Shown piece after piece: positions 19,076-28,022 of a stretch of DNA of 64,000 bases. Within the stretch, counting starts at the first letter, position 1; every line of letters begins with the position of its first letter. The stretch is from Chitinophaga pinensis (GTDB lineage: Bacteria; Bacteroidota; Bacteroidia; Chitinophagales; Chitinophagaceae). The stretch spans positions 310,001 to 374,000 of the forward strand of contig LR632930.1 in NCBI GenBank assembly GCA_902167325.1. Direction: 5' to 3'. The notes under the pieces are model-generated. The model was given only the letters and a program-made list of their open reading frames with translations. It was not told the DNA's origin and searched no databases. Made by a program: the position numbers and the translations under genes.

Positions 19076-19777
19076 TCAGTCTTTCACCACAAGGCGGAAG
19101 CCGTTACCGTGAATGTTCACGATTTCGATATTAGAATCGTCTTTGAGGTATTTCCGGAGCTTGGCGATATACACGTCCATACTACGGCCATTGAAGTAGG
19201 TATCGCTGCCCCAGATCTTCTTCAGTGCTACTTCGCGCGGGAGCAGGTCGTTCTTATGCTCACAAAGCATGTGCAGCAGTTCGTTTTCTTTGGGAGAAAG
19301 CGTATGTGCATCCGTTCCTTTGGTGAGGGTGCGCAGGCGGGAGTTGAAATGGTATTGCCCGATATTGAACTCAAACTGTTCCTCTTCTTTATTATTCAGC
19401 TCCTGGTTGCGTTTCAGGATCGCTTTGATCTTCAGCAGCAGCAGTTCAGAGTCGAAGGGTTTGGAGATATAATCGTCGGCCCCCAGTTTATATCCCTGAA
19501 TAATGTCTTCCTTCATGGTTTTGGCAGAGAGGAAAAACAGGGGAATATCGGGGTCCACGTCGCGGATTTCTTCTGCCAGCTTGAAACCGTCCATATTAGG
19601 CATCATAATGTCGAGCAGGCAAATGTCGAACTTGTCCCTGCGGAAGGCTGCCAGTGCCAGAATACCATCCCTGCTAAGCTCCACATCGTAATCGTTGAGT
19701 TCCAGGTAGTTCTTTAATACCATCCCGAGGTTGGTATCATCTTCGGCCAGCAGGATCTTGGGTTTGCGTTCTTCCAT
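19076..19777 (-). CDS. OmpR-family response regulator, orphan (RprY-like)
   Basis: The ATG at 19777 (MEERKPKILLAEDD) gives 233 aa; a longer frame adds nine unlikely residues. Receiver domain about 1-120: acidic pair ED, phospho-acceptor Asp in CLLDIMMPNMDG, conserved Lys in DDYISKPF. A C-terminal winged-helix DNA-binding domain (about 135-230) has the SPKENELLHMLC and GRSMDVYIAKLRKYL segments. It resembles RprY of Bacteroides. No histidine kinase is adjacent; it lies 60 bp downstream of the DUF3108 gene and may be cotranscribed. The regulator at 22389 is a paralogue. Confidence 0.9.
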   Translation of the reverse strand: MEERKPKILLAEDDTNLGMVLKNYLELNDYDVELSRDGILALAAFRRDKFDICLLDIMMPNMDGFKLAEEIRDVDPDIPLFFLSAKTMKEDIIQGYKLGADDYISKPFDSELLLLKIKAILKRNQELNNKEEEQFEFNIGQYHFNSRLRTLTKGTDAHTLSPKENELLHMLCEHKNDLLPREVALKKIWGSDTYFNGRSMDVYIAKLRKYLKDDSNIEIVNIHGNGFRLVVKD

Positions 19778-19837
19778 ATTTAAAATTAATTGTGTCTGAA
19801 ACAAATATAACAGATAAAGATGAATCCGGTTCGGGGT

Positions 19838-20629
19838 TTAACGCTTCTTTATGAGAGAGGAAAGCGCCCAGCGGAGGTTAGAGAAGCTGATCATGTCCAC
19901 TTTAATGCTGCCCACGGAAATAGGACTGTCTACCCGCAGGGGGATTTTATTGGCATCATCGCTTACCCAAACCGTCATTTTCTCACCACCTTCGAAGATG
20001 GTGCCCTTGATGAGCAGGGGCTTGAACTTGATAGCACGGAACTTGCCGTAGCGGGTATCCACTTCTTCCTTGCCGATGTACCGGATGTAAATATCGAACA
20101 CCTCATCGTCGAGGAACATGGAGAAGGGGATCTTATCGCCTGGTTTGTATTTATTGAAATCGATGTTACGGGCGTAATAGATAGAGGAAATAACGTCCTG
20201 AATGCAGGCGGGGACCTTAAATGTGCCGGTGGTGCTCACGGCGGTGGAGTTTTCCCGGTTGAAGCCCACGTTATTATATTTCTTGTAACCGCCTTCGTTG
20301 ATATTTCGGATAAATCGCATGGGAAGCAGGGTGGCGGTATCGATGTAACTTTCGTAGCGGTCGCGCACTTTGAAGAACCAGTCGTAAGAGCGGTATGTTT
20401 TACCATCGCCCACCACATGATATGCGTCTCTGTTATTGTATTTAACAAGAGAGCAGTTAAAGGTGGCTTCGCCGGCACCTACGAATACATTACCGAGATT
20501 GTAAAAGACTTTCAGGGTGATGGATTCGCCGGCCCTGAAGCTGGTATTGACGATCCCGCAGAAGTTAGTCTGCGCATCAGATGCGTTGGAAATCGCCAGG
20601 CCACAAAGCAACAGTAAAAAATACTTCAT
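19838..20629 (-). CDS. Exported DUF3108 domain protein
   Basis: The 263-aa protein has a signal peptide (MKYFLLLLCGLAISNASDAQ) followed by a single DUF3108-type domain with GESITLKVFYNLG, a YSYDWFFKVRDRYESYID-like segment, and GTIFEGGEKMTVWVSDD. Members are beta-rich periplasmic proteins of unknown biochemical role. It sits between a flippase-like membrane protein (10 bp upstream) and an orphan response regulator, so an envelope function is plausible but unproven. Confidence 0.8.
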   Translation of the reverse strand: MKYFLLLLCGLAISNASDAQTNFCGIVNTSFRAGESITLKVFYNLGNVFVGAGEATFNCSLVKYNNRDAYHVVGDGKTYRSYDWFFKVRDRYESYIDTATLLPMRFIRNINEGGYKKYNNVGFNRENSTAVSTTGTFKVPACIQDVISSIYYARNIDFNKYKPGDKIPFSMFLDDEVFDIYIRYIGKEEVDTRYGKFRAIKFKPLLIKGTIFEGGEKMTVWVSDDANKIPLRVDSPISVGSIKVDMISFSNLRWALSSLIKKR

Positions 20630-20639
20630 CGATCGATCG

Positions 20640-21626
20640 CTATTTATCTCTGAAAATCTTCACGCCAAGGAGCAGCACGGAGCCGATGGCGGCGGGCAGC
20701 ACCAGGTTTATAAGCCAAATGGCCACAGTAGCGGCCAGAATGCCTGCGGCGTTGGCACTGAGGAGGCCCAGGAAGTGGAGGCTGACGCTACCCCTGAGGC
20801 CAATTTCCGCAATGGCCACAGTGGGGATCACTGCCATGACGAGGTAAATTACACTGATCATGAAAAAGCCCTGCCACCACACAAATGCAACTCCCAACGC
20901 ATATAATAAAATCAAATATTGTGCCGTAAACACCATGTAACGGATTGCACTAAGATATAGCAGGGTCCGCAATTCGGCTGGGGAATACCGCACGATCACC
21001 ATGATGAAAACCTTCACTTTCCGTAACCACTTCACCCGGTCTACCAGTGTTATGATGATCCTTAGCCGAAAATAAAGGAATAAAACGGTGACGCAAACGA
21101 GTATAAGTAAAGCAAGCGTTAATTTTTCCCTAAAACCGGGAGAGGATGAAGCCAGCCCCGTAACATCGAACCGGGAGATGTAATATATCCCCCCTGCAAG
21201 GCCGAAAAGAAGCGTGGCGATAATCTGTGAAAAGCTGCCTACTATGGTGGCCGCAATGGATTTAAGTTTGCTGGCGTTGCTGAGATAAAGCATCCGGCCG
21301 CCATATTCACCGATGCGGTTGGGTGTACTCACCGATACCGACACTCCGGTAAAGATGGCCGAAAAAGCCCTCCTGAAAGGCACTTCTTCCAGCGGACTAA
21401 CCAGTATTTGCCATTTCCGTGCTTCAATCCCCCAGTTCACCAGCATCATGAAAACCACCATCAGCAATAGCATCCACCCCCTGTCTGCCACGATCTCCTG
21501 AATATGCGTCCAGGCTGCCGGAAGGTTGTCCTGATGCCGTATCTGCCTAACAATCGCAAAGGTTAACCAGGTGAAGAGGGCGCCGCCGAGGACGTAATTG
21601 AGGATTATTTTGGTACTTTTGTTCAG
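20640..21626 (-). CDS. UPF0104/lysylphosphatidylglycerol synthase-type transmembrane protein
   Basis: A polytopic protein with at least seven hydrophobic segments and the family traits RIGEYGGRMLYL and AEIGLRGSVSLHFLG. Members are flippase-like or lipid-related membrane proteins. The start is unusual. The first ordinary start codon is a GTG at 21491, which would remove a well-formed first membrane helix. The frame stays open upstream to a stop at 21630-21632, and the encoded sequence NKSTKIILNYVLGGALFTWL looks like the true N-terminus, beginning at a CTG at 21626. I therefore give the long form (328 aa) with a probable CTG start. It is divergent from ruvC with a 32-bp gap. Confidence 0.7.
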   Translation of the reverse strand: MNKSTKIILNYVLGGALFTWLTFAIVRQIRHQDNLPAAWTHIQEIVADRGWMLLLMVVFMMLVNWGIEARKWQILVSPLEEVPFRRAFSAIFTGVSVSVSTPNRIGEYGGRMLYLSNASKLKSIAATIVGSFSQIIATLLFGLAGGIYYISRFDVTGLASSSPGFREKLTLALLILVCVTVLFLYFRLRIIITLVDRVKWLRKVKVFIMVIVRYSPAELRTLLYLSAIRYMVFTAQYLILLYALGVAFVWWQGFFMISVIYLVMAVIPTVAIAEIGLRGSVSLHFLGLLSANAAGILAATVAIWLINLVLPAAIGSVLLLGVKIFRDK

Positions 21627-21658
21627 ACTTCACACATTTTGGCAAAAATACTCTCCGC

Positions 21659-22228
21659 TTGGCAAACAATACGAAAATAATTCTTGGGATAGACCCCGGC
21701 ACCATTATTATGGGCTATGGCCTTATCGCCGTAAAAGGCCAGCAGGTGGATATTATCAAAATGGATGTGCTTAAACTCAATCCCAAAAAAGATCACTACG
21801 AAAGGCTCCAGGCTATCCACGAACGGATGAATAAGATCATTCTGGAGCACAAACCAGTTTGCTGTGCCATTGAAGCACCCTTCTTCGGGAAGAACGTGCA
21901 GTCGATGCTCAAACTTGGCAGAGCGCAGGGTGTGGCCATTGCCACCGCCATGCAGGCAGGACTTACCGTAGCGGAATACTCCCCCAAAAAAGTAAAACAG
22001 TCGATCACCGGCAACGGTAACGCCAATAAGGAACAGGTGTGGCAAATGCTGCAACGTATCCTCAAATTCACGGAAGTGCCGGAATATCTTGATGCCACCG
22101 ATGCGCTGGCCGTGGCCGTATGCCATCACTTCCAGGACAGCAGCCCGCTCTTAACTACCGGTAAATCAAAAGGCTGGGATAAATTTCTGCAGCAAAACCC
22201 TGAAAGGCTGACCAAGGCAAAAGGTTAA
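21659..22228 (+). CDS. ruvC: Holliday junction endonuclease RuvC
   Basis: Resolves Holliday junctions by paired incisions. The 189-aa product has the N-terminal ILGIDPGT motif with the first catalytic Asp, the IEAPFF segment with catalytic Glu, and the C-terminal DATDALAVAVCHH motif supplying the last two acids. The only start available at the right place is a TTG at 21659; no in-frame ATG or GTG precedes GIDPGT. Confidence 0.96.
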   Translation: MANNTKIILGIDPGTIIMGYGLIAVKGQQVDIIKMDVLKLNPKKDHYERLQAIHERMNKIILEHKPVCCAIEAPFFGKNVQSMLKLGRAQGVAIATAMQAGLTVAEYSPKKVKQSITGNGNANKEQVWQMLQRILKFTEVPEYLDATDALAVAVCHHFQDSSPLLTTGKSKGWDKFLQQNPERLTKAKG

Positions 22229-22253
22229 TTGAACATAAACCGCCCGGCCGATG

Positions 22254-22283
22254 TTTGTTAATTGAGAAATTGTACTTATTTTG
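22254..22283 (+). promoter_or_regulatory. Candidate promoter for the 22389 response regulator
   Basis: TTTG (22254-22257), an 18-bp spacer and TTATTTTG (22276-22283) approximate TTTG-N19-TAnnTTTG with one mismatch in the -7 box. The leader would be about 100 nt. Confidence 0.35.
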
Positions 22284-22388
22284 AACTGAATTCTGATGGA
22301 GGCGCCCTGAATTAGTACCGCTTGGCGCACACTACAATGTGTTACTCATGAAATTTTTACCTTTTATCACCCCTAATTTTTTTCGTAG

Positions 22389-23090
22389 ATGGATACGAAG
22401 GCTAGAATTTTACTAGTGGAGGATGATTACAACCTGGGTGCTATTACCAAAAAACGTTTGGAAGAATCCGGATACGAGGTTACCCATTGCTCTGATGGGG
22501 AAATAGCCTGGAAAACGTTTCAAAAAAGCCTGTACGATATATGCCTGCTGGACGTTGTGATGCCTAAGAAGAACGGCTTTGAGCTGGCAAGGCAGATACG
22601 GCAAAAGAACGACCTGATCCCGATTCTCTTCCTCACATCTAAATCGCAGGACGAAGATAAGATCAGCGGTTTCAAGCATGGTGCTGACGATTACGTTACC
22701 AAGCCCTTTTCCATGCAGGAATTGCTGCTTCGCATTGAAGTATTCCTGAAGCGCACCCGACCACTAAATGCAGACAAGCGTACTACCTATACCGTAGGCA
22801 AAACCACCTTCGATTATGGCGAGTTGAAACTGATGGACAGTGCGGGCAAATTAAAAGCCAGCCTTACCCAGAAGGAAGCCGACCTGTTGAAGTTTTTCTG
22901 CGAGAATGCCAATAAAACCCTGAAAAGAGAAGAAATCCTTTACCACGTTTGGGGAAAAGACGATTATTTTCTCGGCAGAAGCATGGATGTATTCATCACC
23001 AAAATCCGTAAACACTTCCTGGACGATAAAGACGTGAAGCTCGAAACGCTCCACGGCATCGGGTTCAAGTTTTATGTTCCCACGCTTTAA
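22389..23090 (+). CDS. OmpR-family response regulator, orphan (RprY-like)
   Basis: The 233-aa protein has a receiver domain (VEDD acidic pocket, phospho-acceptor Asp in CLLDVVMPKKNG, Lys in DDYVTKPF) and a C-terminal winged helix with TQKEADLLKFFC and GRSMDVFITKIRKHF. It is a close paralogue of the regulator at 19076-19777, sharing the YF.GRSMDV block. No kinase gene is adjacent. Its stop overlaps the convergent HIT gene by 4 bp. Confidence 0.9.
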   Translation: MDTKARILLVEDDYNLGAITKKRLEESGYEVTHCSDGEIAWKTFQKSLYDICLLDVVMPKKNGFELARQIRQKNDLIPILFLTSKSQDEDKISGFKHGADDYVTKPFSMQELLLRIEVFLKRTRPLNADKRTTYTVGKTTFDYGELKLMDSAGKLKASLTQKEADLLKFFCENANKTLKREEILYHVWGKDDYFLGRSMDVFITKIRKHFLDDKDVKLETLHGIGFKFYVPTL

Positions 23091-23488
23091 GCGTTACGTG
23101 CCAGTTCAGCTACTATTTTTTCCTGGATTGCCTTCAGTTCATCCGGCTGCAGCTTCAGCTTATGGCGGGTGAAGTTGAGATCGTCTGCCGAATTAATCGG
23201 CACCAGATGCAGATGTGCATGCGGCACCTCAAGCCCCATTACGCTGATACCTACACGGTTGCAGGGCACCACGGCTTCAATGGCCCGGGCAATGGGGCGT
23301 GCGAAAAGCAGCCATTCCGCCAGGTAAACATCGTCCACATCAAAGAATTTGTCTACTTCCGTTTTAGGGATCACGAGTGTATGCCCTTCCATCATAGGGA
23401 AGATATCCAGGAAAGCGTAGAAGCGGTCGTTCTCCGCGATCTTGTAACTGGGGATTTCGCCGTTGATGATTTTTGAGAAGATAGTCAT
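23087..23488 (-). CDS. HIT family nucleotide-binding hydrolase
   Basis: The ATG at 23488 (MTIFSKIINGEIPSYKI) matches the usual family start and gives 133 aa. The histidine triad HAHLHL is at residues 90-95, and GHTLVIPK (about 35-42) is typical of Hint/HIT proteins. These hydrolyse nucleoside phosphoramidates or related nucleotides in the cytosol. greA lies immediately upstream, separated by a strong terminator. Confidence 0.92.
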   Translation of the reverse strand: MTIFSKIINGEIPSYKIAENDRFYAFLDIFPMMEGHTLVIPKTEVDKFFDVDDVYLAEWLLFARPIARAIEAVVPCNRVGISVMGLEVPHAHLHLVPINSADDLNFTRHKLKLQPDELKAIQEKIVAELARNA

Positions 23489-23533
23489 AGGAAATGTTTT
23501 AAGCCGTGATAAAACTACAATTTTTGACATAAA

Positions 23534-23566
23534 AAAAGGCCCCCGTTTCGGCGGGGGCCTTTTCTA
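23534..23566 (-). terminator. Terminator after greA
   Basis: AAAAGGCCCCCG and CGGGGGCCTTTT form a perfect stem with a short loop between the greA stop and the HIT gene start. T-runs on both strands make it potentially bidirectional. Confidence 0.85.
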
Positions 23567-23582
23567 TATACTTTCAGCCGCA

Positions 23583-24056
23583 TTACACGGTGATGTGATC
23601 GATTTTGAAACGGAACTTGCCATTGGGCGCTACCACATCAGCTTCCTCACCTACCTTCTTTCCCAGCAGGCCTTTGCCAATGGGAGAAGTAACAGAGATT
23701 TTGCCCAGCTTCAGATCTGCTTCCTTTTCGGAAACAAGCTGGTAAGTGATGGTTTTCTTATTGGCCACATTGGTTATCGTCACTTTACAGAGGATGGATA
23801 CTTTAGAAGTATCAATTTCATCAGCTTCCACGACGCGTGCTGTGGCGATGGCGTTTTCCAGCACGGCGATCTTTGCTTCATGAAGGCCCTGCGCTTCCTT
23901 TGCCGCGTCATACTCCGCATTCTCTTTCAAATCACCTTTCTCACGCGCTTCAGAAATCGCACGCGCAATCTCAGCCCTTCCTTTGGTCTTAAGTTGCGTC
24001 AGCTCATCCTTCATTAGTTCAAGGGTCGCTTTGGTAACATAATTTACGCCAGACAT
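23583..24056 (-). CDS. greA: Transcript cleavage factor GreA
   Basis: Rescues backtracked RNA polymerase by stimulating transcript cleavage. The 157-aa protein has the normal length. The N-terminal coiled coil (YVTKATLELMKDELTQLK, with KGDLKENAEYDAAKEAQ carrying the acidic tip residues) and the C-terminal FKBP-like domain (SPIGKGLLGKKVGEEADV) are both visible. It appears monocistronic. Confidence 0.97.
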   Translation of the reverse strand: MSGVNYVTKATLELMKDELTQLKTKGRAEIARAISEAREKGDLKENAEYDAAKEAQGLHEAKIAVLENAIATARVVEADEIDTSKVSILCKVTITNVANKKTITYQLVSEKEADLKLGKISVTSPIGKGLLGKKVGEEADVVAPNGKFRFKIDHITV

Positions 24057-24211
24057 ACCTGATTGTTTTTATTAGACAGAAAAAAAAATTAACGTCCTCA
24101 CTTGCGCAAAGACGTCAATCAGTATCAGTATTGCAAATATAACTTTTTTTCGTTCCGGACCACCCCCTGCATCAAATATTAAAATGCTTAATATGGAGGG
24201 TTTCCCCTATG

Positions 24212-25138
24212 CTAGAGATGCAATTTTTCCAGCACTACTTTTGCCATTTTAATGCTCGCTTCATGGCTGTAGCCTGCAATATGAGGGGTAATTACCGCCC
24301 GGGGAGAGGCCAGCAGATATTGAAACTCCGCCTGTTCGGTTTCGCTGTATGTCTCCAGCTTTTCGTTCTCCAGTACATCGAGTGCGGCACCTTCCAGCGT
24401 ACCGTTTTCCAGCGCTTTCACCACATCGGCCGTTTTCACCACTTTACCCCTCGAAGTGTTGAGCAGGTATACCGGTTTTTGGAAAGACCGGAAGAAGTCC
24501 ATGTTCCCCAGATGCCGGGTTTCCTCCGTTAGCGGCAGGTGCAGGCTCACAATATCTGCCTCGTGGTAAAGCTCTTCAAGGGTGGCCTCCTGTACAAATT
24601 CGTCTCCGAAACCGGTTTTATACTTGTCGTAAGCGAGGATTTTCATCCCGAAACCGCGCAGCCGCTGTGCAAAAGCACCGCCGGTATGCCCGTAACCTAT
24701 GATGCCCACTGTACGTCCGCCCAGCTCCCAGGCCCGGTTGCCATCGCGTTCCCAGATGCCCTCACGCAATTCCAGACTGCTTTTCAGAAGGTTATGCATG
24801 AGCATAATGAGCATACCCACTGCCTGCTCCCCAACGGTATCGCGGTTACCTTCAGGGCTGCTCGCCAGCCGGATGCCTTTGGATGCAGCATACGCCGTAT
24901 CTATCAGCTCCATCCCCGAACCCAGCCGCCCTATCCATTCCAGCTGTGTGGCGCGGTCCAGCATCGCGGCATCCACTTTAATGCGGGTGGTCACGATGAG
25001 TCCGGAAGCTGTATGGATGGAATCTGACAGTTCGTTGTAGGAGATGGAAGGCCGGTAATCAACGGTGAAGCCCTTTGCCTGTAATTCGTTGATCAGATAT
25101 TCGTGTACTTTGGCCGTAATGATTACTAGCTTGCTCAT
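24212..25138 (-). CDS. NAD-dependent D-2-hydroxyacid dehydrogenase, phosphoglycerate dehydrogenase-like
   Basis: The 308-aa enzyme has the family motifs: GRLGSGMELID (substrate domain), VGIIGYGHTGGAFAQRL (NAD-binding), LPLTEETRHL, the catalytic Arg in LLNTSRGKVV, and the Glu and His of TPHIAGYS. It oxidises or reduces a 2-hydroxy/2-keto acid. SerA-type phosphoglycerate dehydrogenase is possible, but it lacks a C-terminal ACT domain and the substrate is uncertain. Its ATG overlaps the rsmA stop codon (ATGA), so the two genes are translationally coupled. Confidence 0.85.
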   Translation of the reverse strand: MSKLVIITAKVHEYLINELQAKGFTVDYRPSISYNELSDSIHTASGLIVTTRIKVDAAMLDRATQLEWIGRLGSGMELIDTAYAASKGIRLASSPEGNRDTVGEQAVGMLIMLMHNLLKSSLELREGIWERDGNRAWELGGRTVGIIGYGHTGGAFAQRLRGFGMKILAYDKYKTGFGDEFVQEATLEELYHEADIVSLHLPLTEETRHLGNMDFFRSFQKPVYLLNTSRGKVVKTADVVKALENGTLEGAALDVLENEKLETYSETEQAEFQYLLASPRAVITPHIAGYSHEASIKMAKVVLEKLHL

Positions 25139-25887
25139 AACATATGTTCGGTAAGGGCAACGAAATCAGCTACTGTCAGCTCTTCCGCCCGTTTCGTAAA
25201 TATTGGTTCCTGTAAAAACTCTTTCTTAAAATGCCCTTTCAGGGGGTTCCGTAATTGCTTGCGGCGTTGCCCGAAGGCGGTTTTTACCAGCAGCATGAAC
25301 TTTTTCCAGTTCTTCACTTCATAAGGCTGTTCGAGCCGGGTAAGGCGGATCACGCCTGATTTAACCTTAGGGGGCGGGTTAAAGCAGTTCTCATGCACAT
25401 CGAAGAGATATTCGATCTTGTACTCCGATTGCAGCAGTACGCTGAGGATGCCGTATTCCTTGTTGCCATGCCCGGCAGCTATCCGCTGTGCCACTTCTTT
25501 CTGGAACATGCCTACTACGAGGGGCACCTGCGCTTTCCATTCCAGTACACGGAACATGATCTGGGTGGAAATATTATATGGGAAATTACCGATAACAGCG
25601 AAAGAGCCTGTAAACGGCGGCGGCGTTTCCAGGAAGTTTTCGTTGATCAGCTTCCCCTGAATGGCGGGGTAGGTTTTCTCCAGGTACTGGACCTTTTCAG
25701 TGTCCAGTTCCACGGCTTTGAAGCTGATATCCGGGATTTCAAGGAGATATTTGGTGATAGCTCCCGCGCCGGGGCCTACCTCCAGCAGCTGCATTCCCGG
25801 GGTAACGGGCAGTGCATCCACAATCTGACGGCACATGTTCTCATCCCGGAGGAAATGCTGGCCTAATGACTTCTTTAGCGTGTACAT
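25135..25887 (-). CDS. rsmA: 16S rRNA dimethyladenosine transferase RsmA (KsgA)
   Basis: Dimethylates two adjacent adenosines near the 3' end of 16S rRNA during small-subunit assembly. The 250-aa protein has the N-terminal KKSLGQHFLRD signature, the SAM-binding LLEVGPGAGAIT (about 34-45), the catalytic GNFPYNIST (NxxY type), and the C-terminal FGQRRKQLRN segment. It is followed with a 4-bp overlap by the hydroxyacid dehydrogenase. Confidence 0.96.
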   Translation of the reverse strand: MYTLKKSLGQHFLRDENMCRQIVDALPVTPGMQLLEVGPGAGAITKYLLEIPDISFKAVELDTEKVQYLEKTYPAIQGKLINENFLETPPPFTGSFAVIGNFPYNISTQIMFRVLEWKAQVPLVVGMFQKEVAQRIAAGHGNKEYGILSVLLQSEYKIEYLFDVHENCFNPPPKVKSGVIRLTRLEQPYEVKNWKKFMLLVKTAFGQRRKQLRNPLKGHFKKEFLQEPIFTKRAEELTVADFVALTEHML

Positions 25888-25990
25888 GAAACAGAATAAG
25901 CCGCAAATTTACGGAATCCCCGGCAGTTTGTTCCCGGCGGCCCATCTCTCAACTATAACTCCTATATTTGTAGGATATTTCGGAATACTC

Positions 25991-27070
25991 ATGAGCTCAG
26001 CAAACGCACATACGCACCGCCCCGTGATCGGGATCTCCGCAGGGGATTTGAACAGCATCGGCCTGGAGATCATCATCAAGACTTTCGCGGACAACCGTAT
26101 GCTTGAATTGTGCACCCCAGTTGTATTTGCCTCTAACAAGGCGATCAACTTTTACCGCAAACTGCTCAACGAGAACAATTTCAATTACCAGAGCATCAAG
26201 GATTTCACGAAACTGAACCCCAAGCAGGTGAGCGTATTCAACTGCTGGGAGGAAGAAGTGCAGATCACGCCGGGCGTACTGAACGAGATCGGTGGTAAAT
26301 ATGCCGCCCGCTCCCTCGCCGTGGCAGTGGAAAGCCTTAAAAACCGTGATATCGAAGGGCTTATTACCGCTCCCATTCACAAAAAGAACATCCAGTCGAA
26401 AGATTTCGACTTTACCGGACATACCCCCTACCTCCGCAATGCTTTCGCAAGTAAAGACGTACTCATGTTCATGACGGCCGACAATATGCGTGTAGGCCTC
26501 CTCACCGAGCATGTTCCCGTTTCGGAAGTAGCGAAGTATGTGACCAAAGAAAACATCCTCTCCAAGATCGCCATGATGAAAGACAGCCTCATCCGCGATT
26601 TCGGTATTGATAATCCCCGTATCGCGGTATTAGGCCTCAACCCCCATGCGGGCGACGAAGGGCTGATCGGCAACGAGGAAATCCAGCAGATCACTCCTGC
26701 TATCCGTGAAGCTAAGCAGCGTGGCACACTCACCTTTGGCCCCTATAGTGCTGATGCCTTCTTTGCCCGTGAAATGTACGCGCAGTTCGACGGCGTACTG
26801 GCCATGTATCACGATCAGGGCCTCATCCCCTTCAAATCCCTCGCCAGCGGCGAAGGTATCAATTACACCGCCGGCCTCCCCATCGTACGCACCTCACCCG
26901 ATCACGGTACCGCCTTCGACATTGCAGGCAAGAACGTGGCCGACGAAGCATCTTTCCGGCAGGCCGTATTTTCCTGTCTCGACATCATTGCCCAGCGGAA
27001 GGAATATGCCGAAAACACCCGCAATCCCCTCAAGAAAACGGAGCTTACTTCCGAAAGAGGCGCCGTATAA
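25991..27070 (+). CDS. pdxA: 4-hydroxythreonine-4-phosphate dehydrogenase PdxA
   Basis: Oxidises 4-phosphohydroxy-L-threonine in the DXP-dependent pathway to pyridoxal phosphate. The ATG at 25991 (MSSANAHTHRPVIGISAG) gives 359 aa; the frame is open further upstream but that part overlaps rsmA and lacks family sequence. Visible signatures: VIGISAGDLNSIGLEIIIK, the FTGHTPYLRNAF metal-binding His region, and MYHDQGLIPFK with TSPDHGTAFDIAG near the C-terminus. Confidence 0.94.
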   Translation: MSSANAHTHRPVIGISAGDLNSIGLEIIIKTFADNRMLELCTPVVFASNKAINFYRKLLNENNFNYQSIKDFTKLNPKQVSVFNCWEEEVQITPGVLNEIGGKYAARSLAVAVESLKNRDIEGLITAPIHKKNIQSKDFDFTGHTPYLRNAFASKDVLMFMTADNMRVGLLTEHVPVSEVAKYVTKENILSKIAMMKDSLIRDFGIDNPRIAVLGLNPHAGDEGLIGNEEIQQITPAIREAKQRGTLTFGPYSADAFFAREMYAQFDGVLAMYHDQGLIPFKSLASGEGINYTAGLPIVRTSPDHGTAFDIAGKNVADEASFRQAVFSCLDIIAQRKEYAENTRNPLKKTELTSERGAV

Positions 27071-27074
27071 GGTT

Positions 27075-27926
27075 TTAGAGGTAAAACGCAATCATCTCCA
27101 GAAATCCATCTCCTTCTTCGTAGAACAGCTCATTACGGCCGTTCAGCTTAAACTCTATGTCCTGCAGGGAATCTATCCCCGCCACCTCTCCGTGCAATAA
27201 CCCTATCAGCCGGAACATCTGCTGACGGTCGTACCGGTAGGTGGCCCCGCCTATAAACTGTTCAAGGTACCCAACCAGCGCACGGTAAACCGGACGGGAT
27301 GCAGGAGGGATCTTATCTTCCGGTAGCTTATAATCCATCAGCACCACGTTCGTTTTATTAGGCGTGCGGAAGATCTGCATAGTATTGAGGAATAATTCGT
27401 CCGTCACATAATGCACCACCCCTTCATAAATGACGAGGGTAGGTTTTTCGGGAGAATACCCCGCATCCCGGAGCCGCTCCAGCAGATGCAGGGTATCTGT
27501 GATATCCGCCTGAATGAAATGTATGGGTTCCCCTGGTGGCAGCAACCGGTTGTAAAGGGCTGATTTAACGGGCATATGTGCCGCATCGATCTCATAAACG
27601 GCACTCACGGCAGAACGGTGGTGTTCGAGTATGTAAAGGGAAAGCGGGTCTAACCCCGCACCGGGGATGCACACCTGAATGGGGTTGCCCTCCTGCAGGT
27701 ATTGCTCCAGCAGGTAACGCACAAACAGCTTGCGGTAGCGCAGCGCTGTTCCGTAATGTTGCCAGGTTTGATTCAGTTTCGCAGAAATATCCTGCACATC
27801 GCCGAAATCGAGCAGGGAAAAATATTCGCCGGCGAGGCCTGCCTGGTACAATGGCTGTGCCTGTAGTAGTACCATGGCGGAAGTGGGCGCCACTTTCAGT
27901 TTGTGATCGAGCAGTTCTTCTTCCAT
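27075..27926 (-). CDS. Leucine carboxyl methyltransferase-like SAM methyltransferase
   Basis: The 283-aa product (start MEEELLDH; another ATG lies 9 codons upstream) has LCMT/Ppm1-family traits: FVRYLLEQYL, the SAM site CIPGAGLDPLSLYI, YEIDAAHMPVKSALYN, and VIYEGVVHYVTDE. Bacterial members often methylate carboxyl or small-molecule groups; the substrate here is unknown. It is convergent with pdxA (4-bp gap) and downstream of the winged-helix gene. Confidence 0.8.
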   Translation of the reverse strand: MEEELLDHKLKVAPTSAMVLLQAQPLYQAGLAGEYFSLLDFGDVQDISAKLNQTWQHYGTALRYRKLFVRYLLEQYLQEGNPIQVCIPGAGLDPLSLYILEHHRSAVSAVYEIDAAHMPVKSALYNRLLPPGEPIHFIQADITDTLHLLERLRDAGYSPEKPTLVIYEGVVHYVTDELFLNTMQIFRTPNKTNVVLMDYKLPEDKIPPASRPVYRALVGYLEQFIGGATYRYDRQQMFRLIGLLHGEVAGIDSLQDIEFKLNGRNELFYEEGDGFLEMIAFYL

Positions 27927-28022
27927 CGCGTGTCCTTTAAGGGTTATCAACACCGCTCCGGGCGGACGTTAAAGATAACACGCGGCGCTGCATCGGCCCT
28001 TCAGTTGCAAAACCAACAGGGG

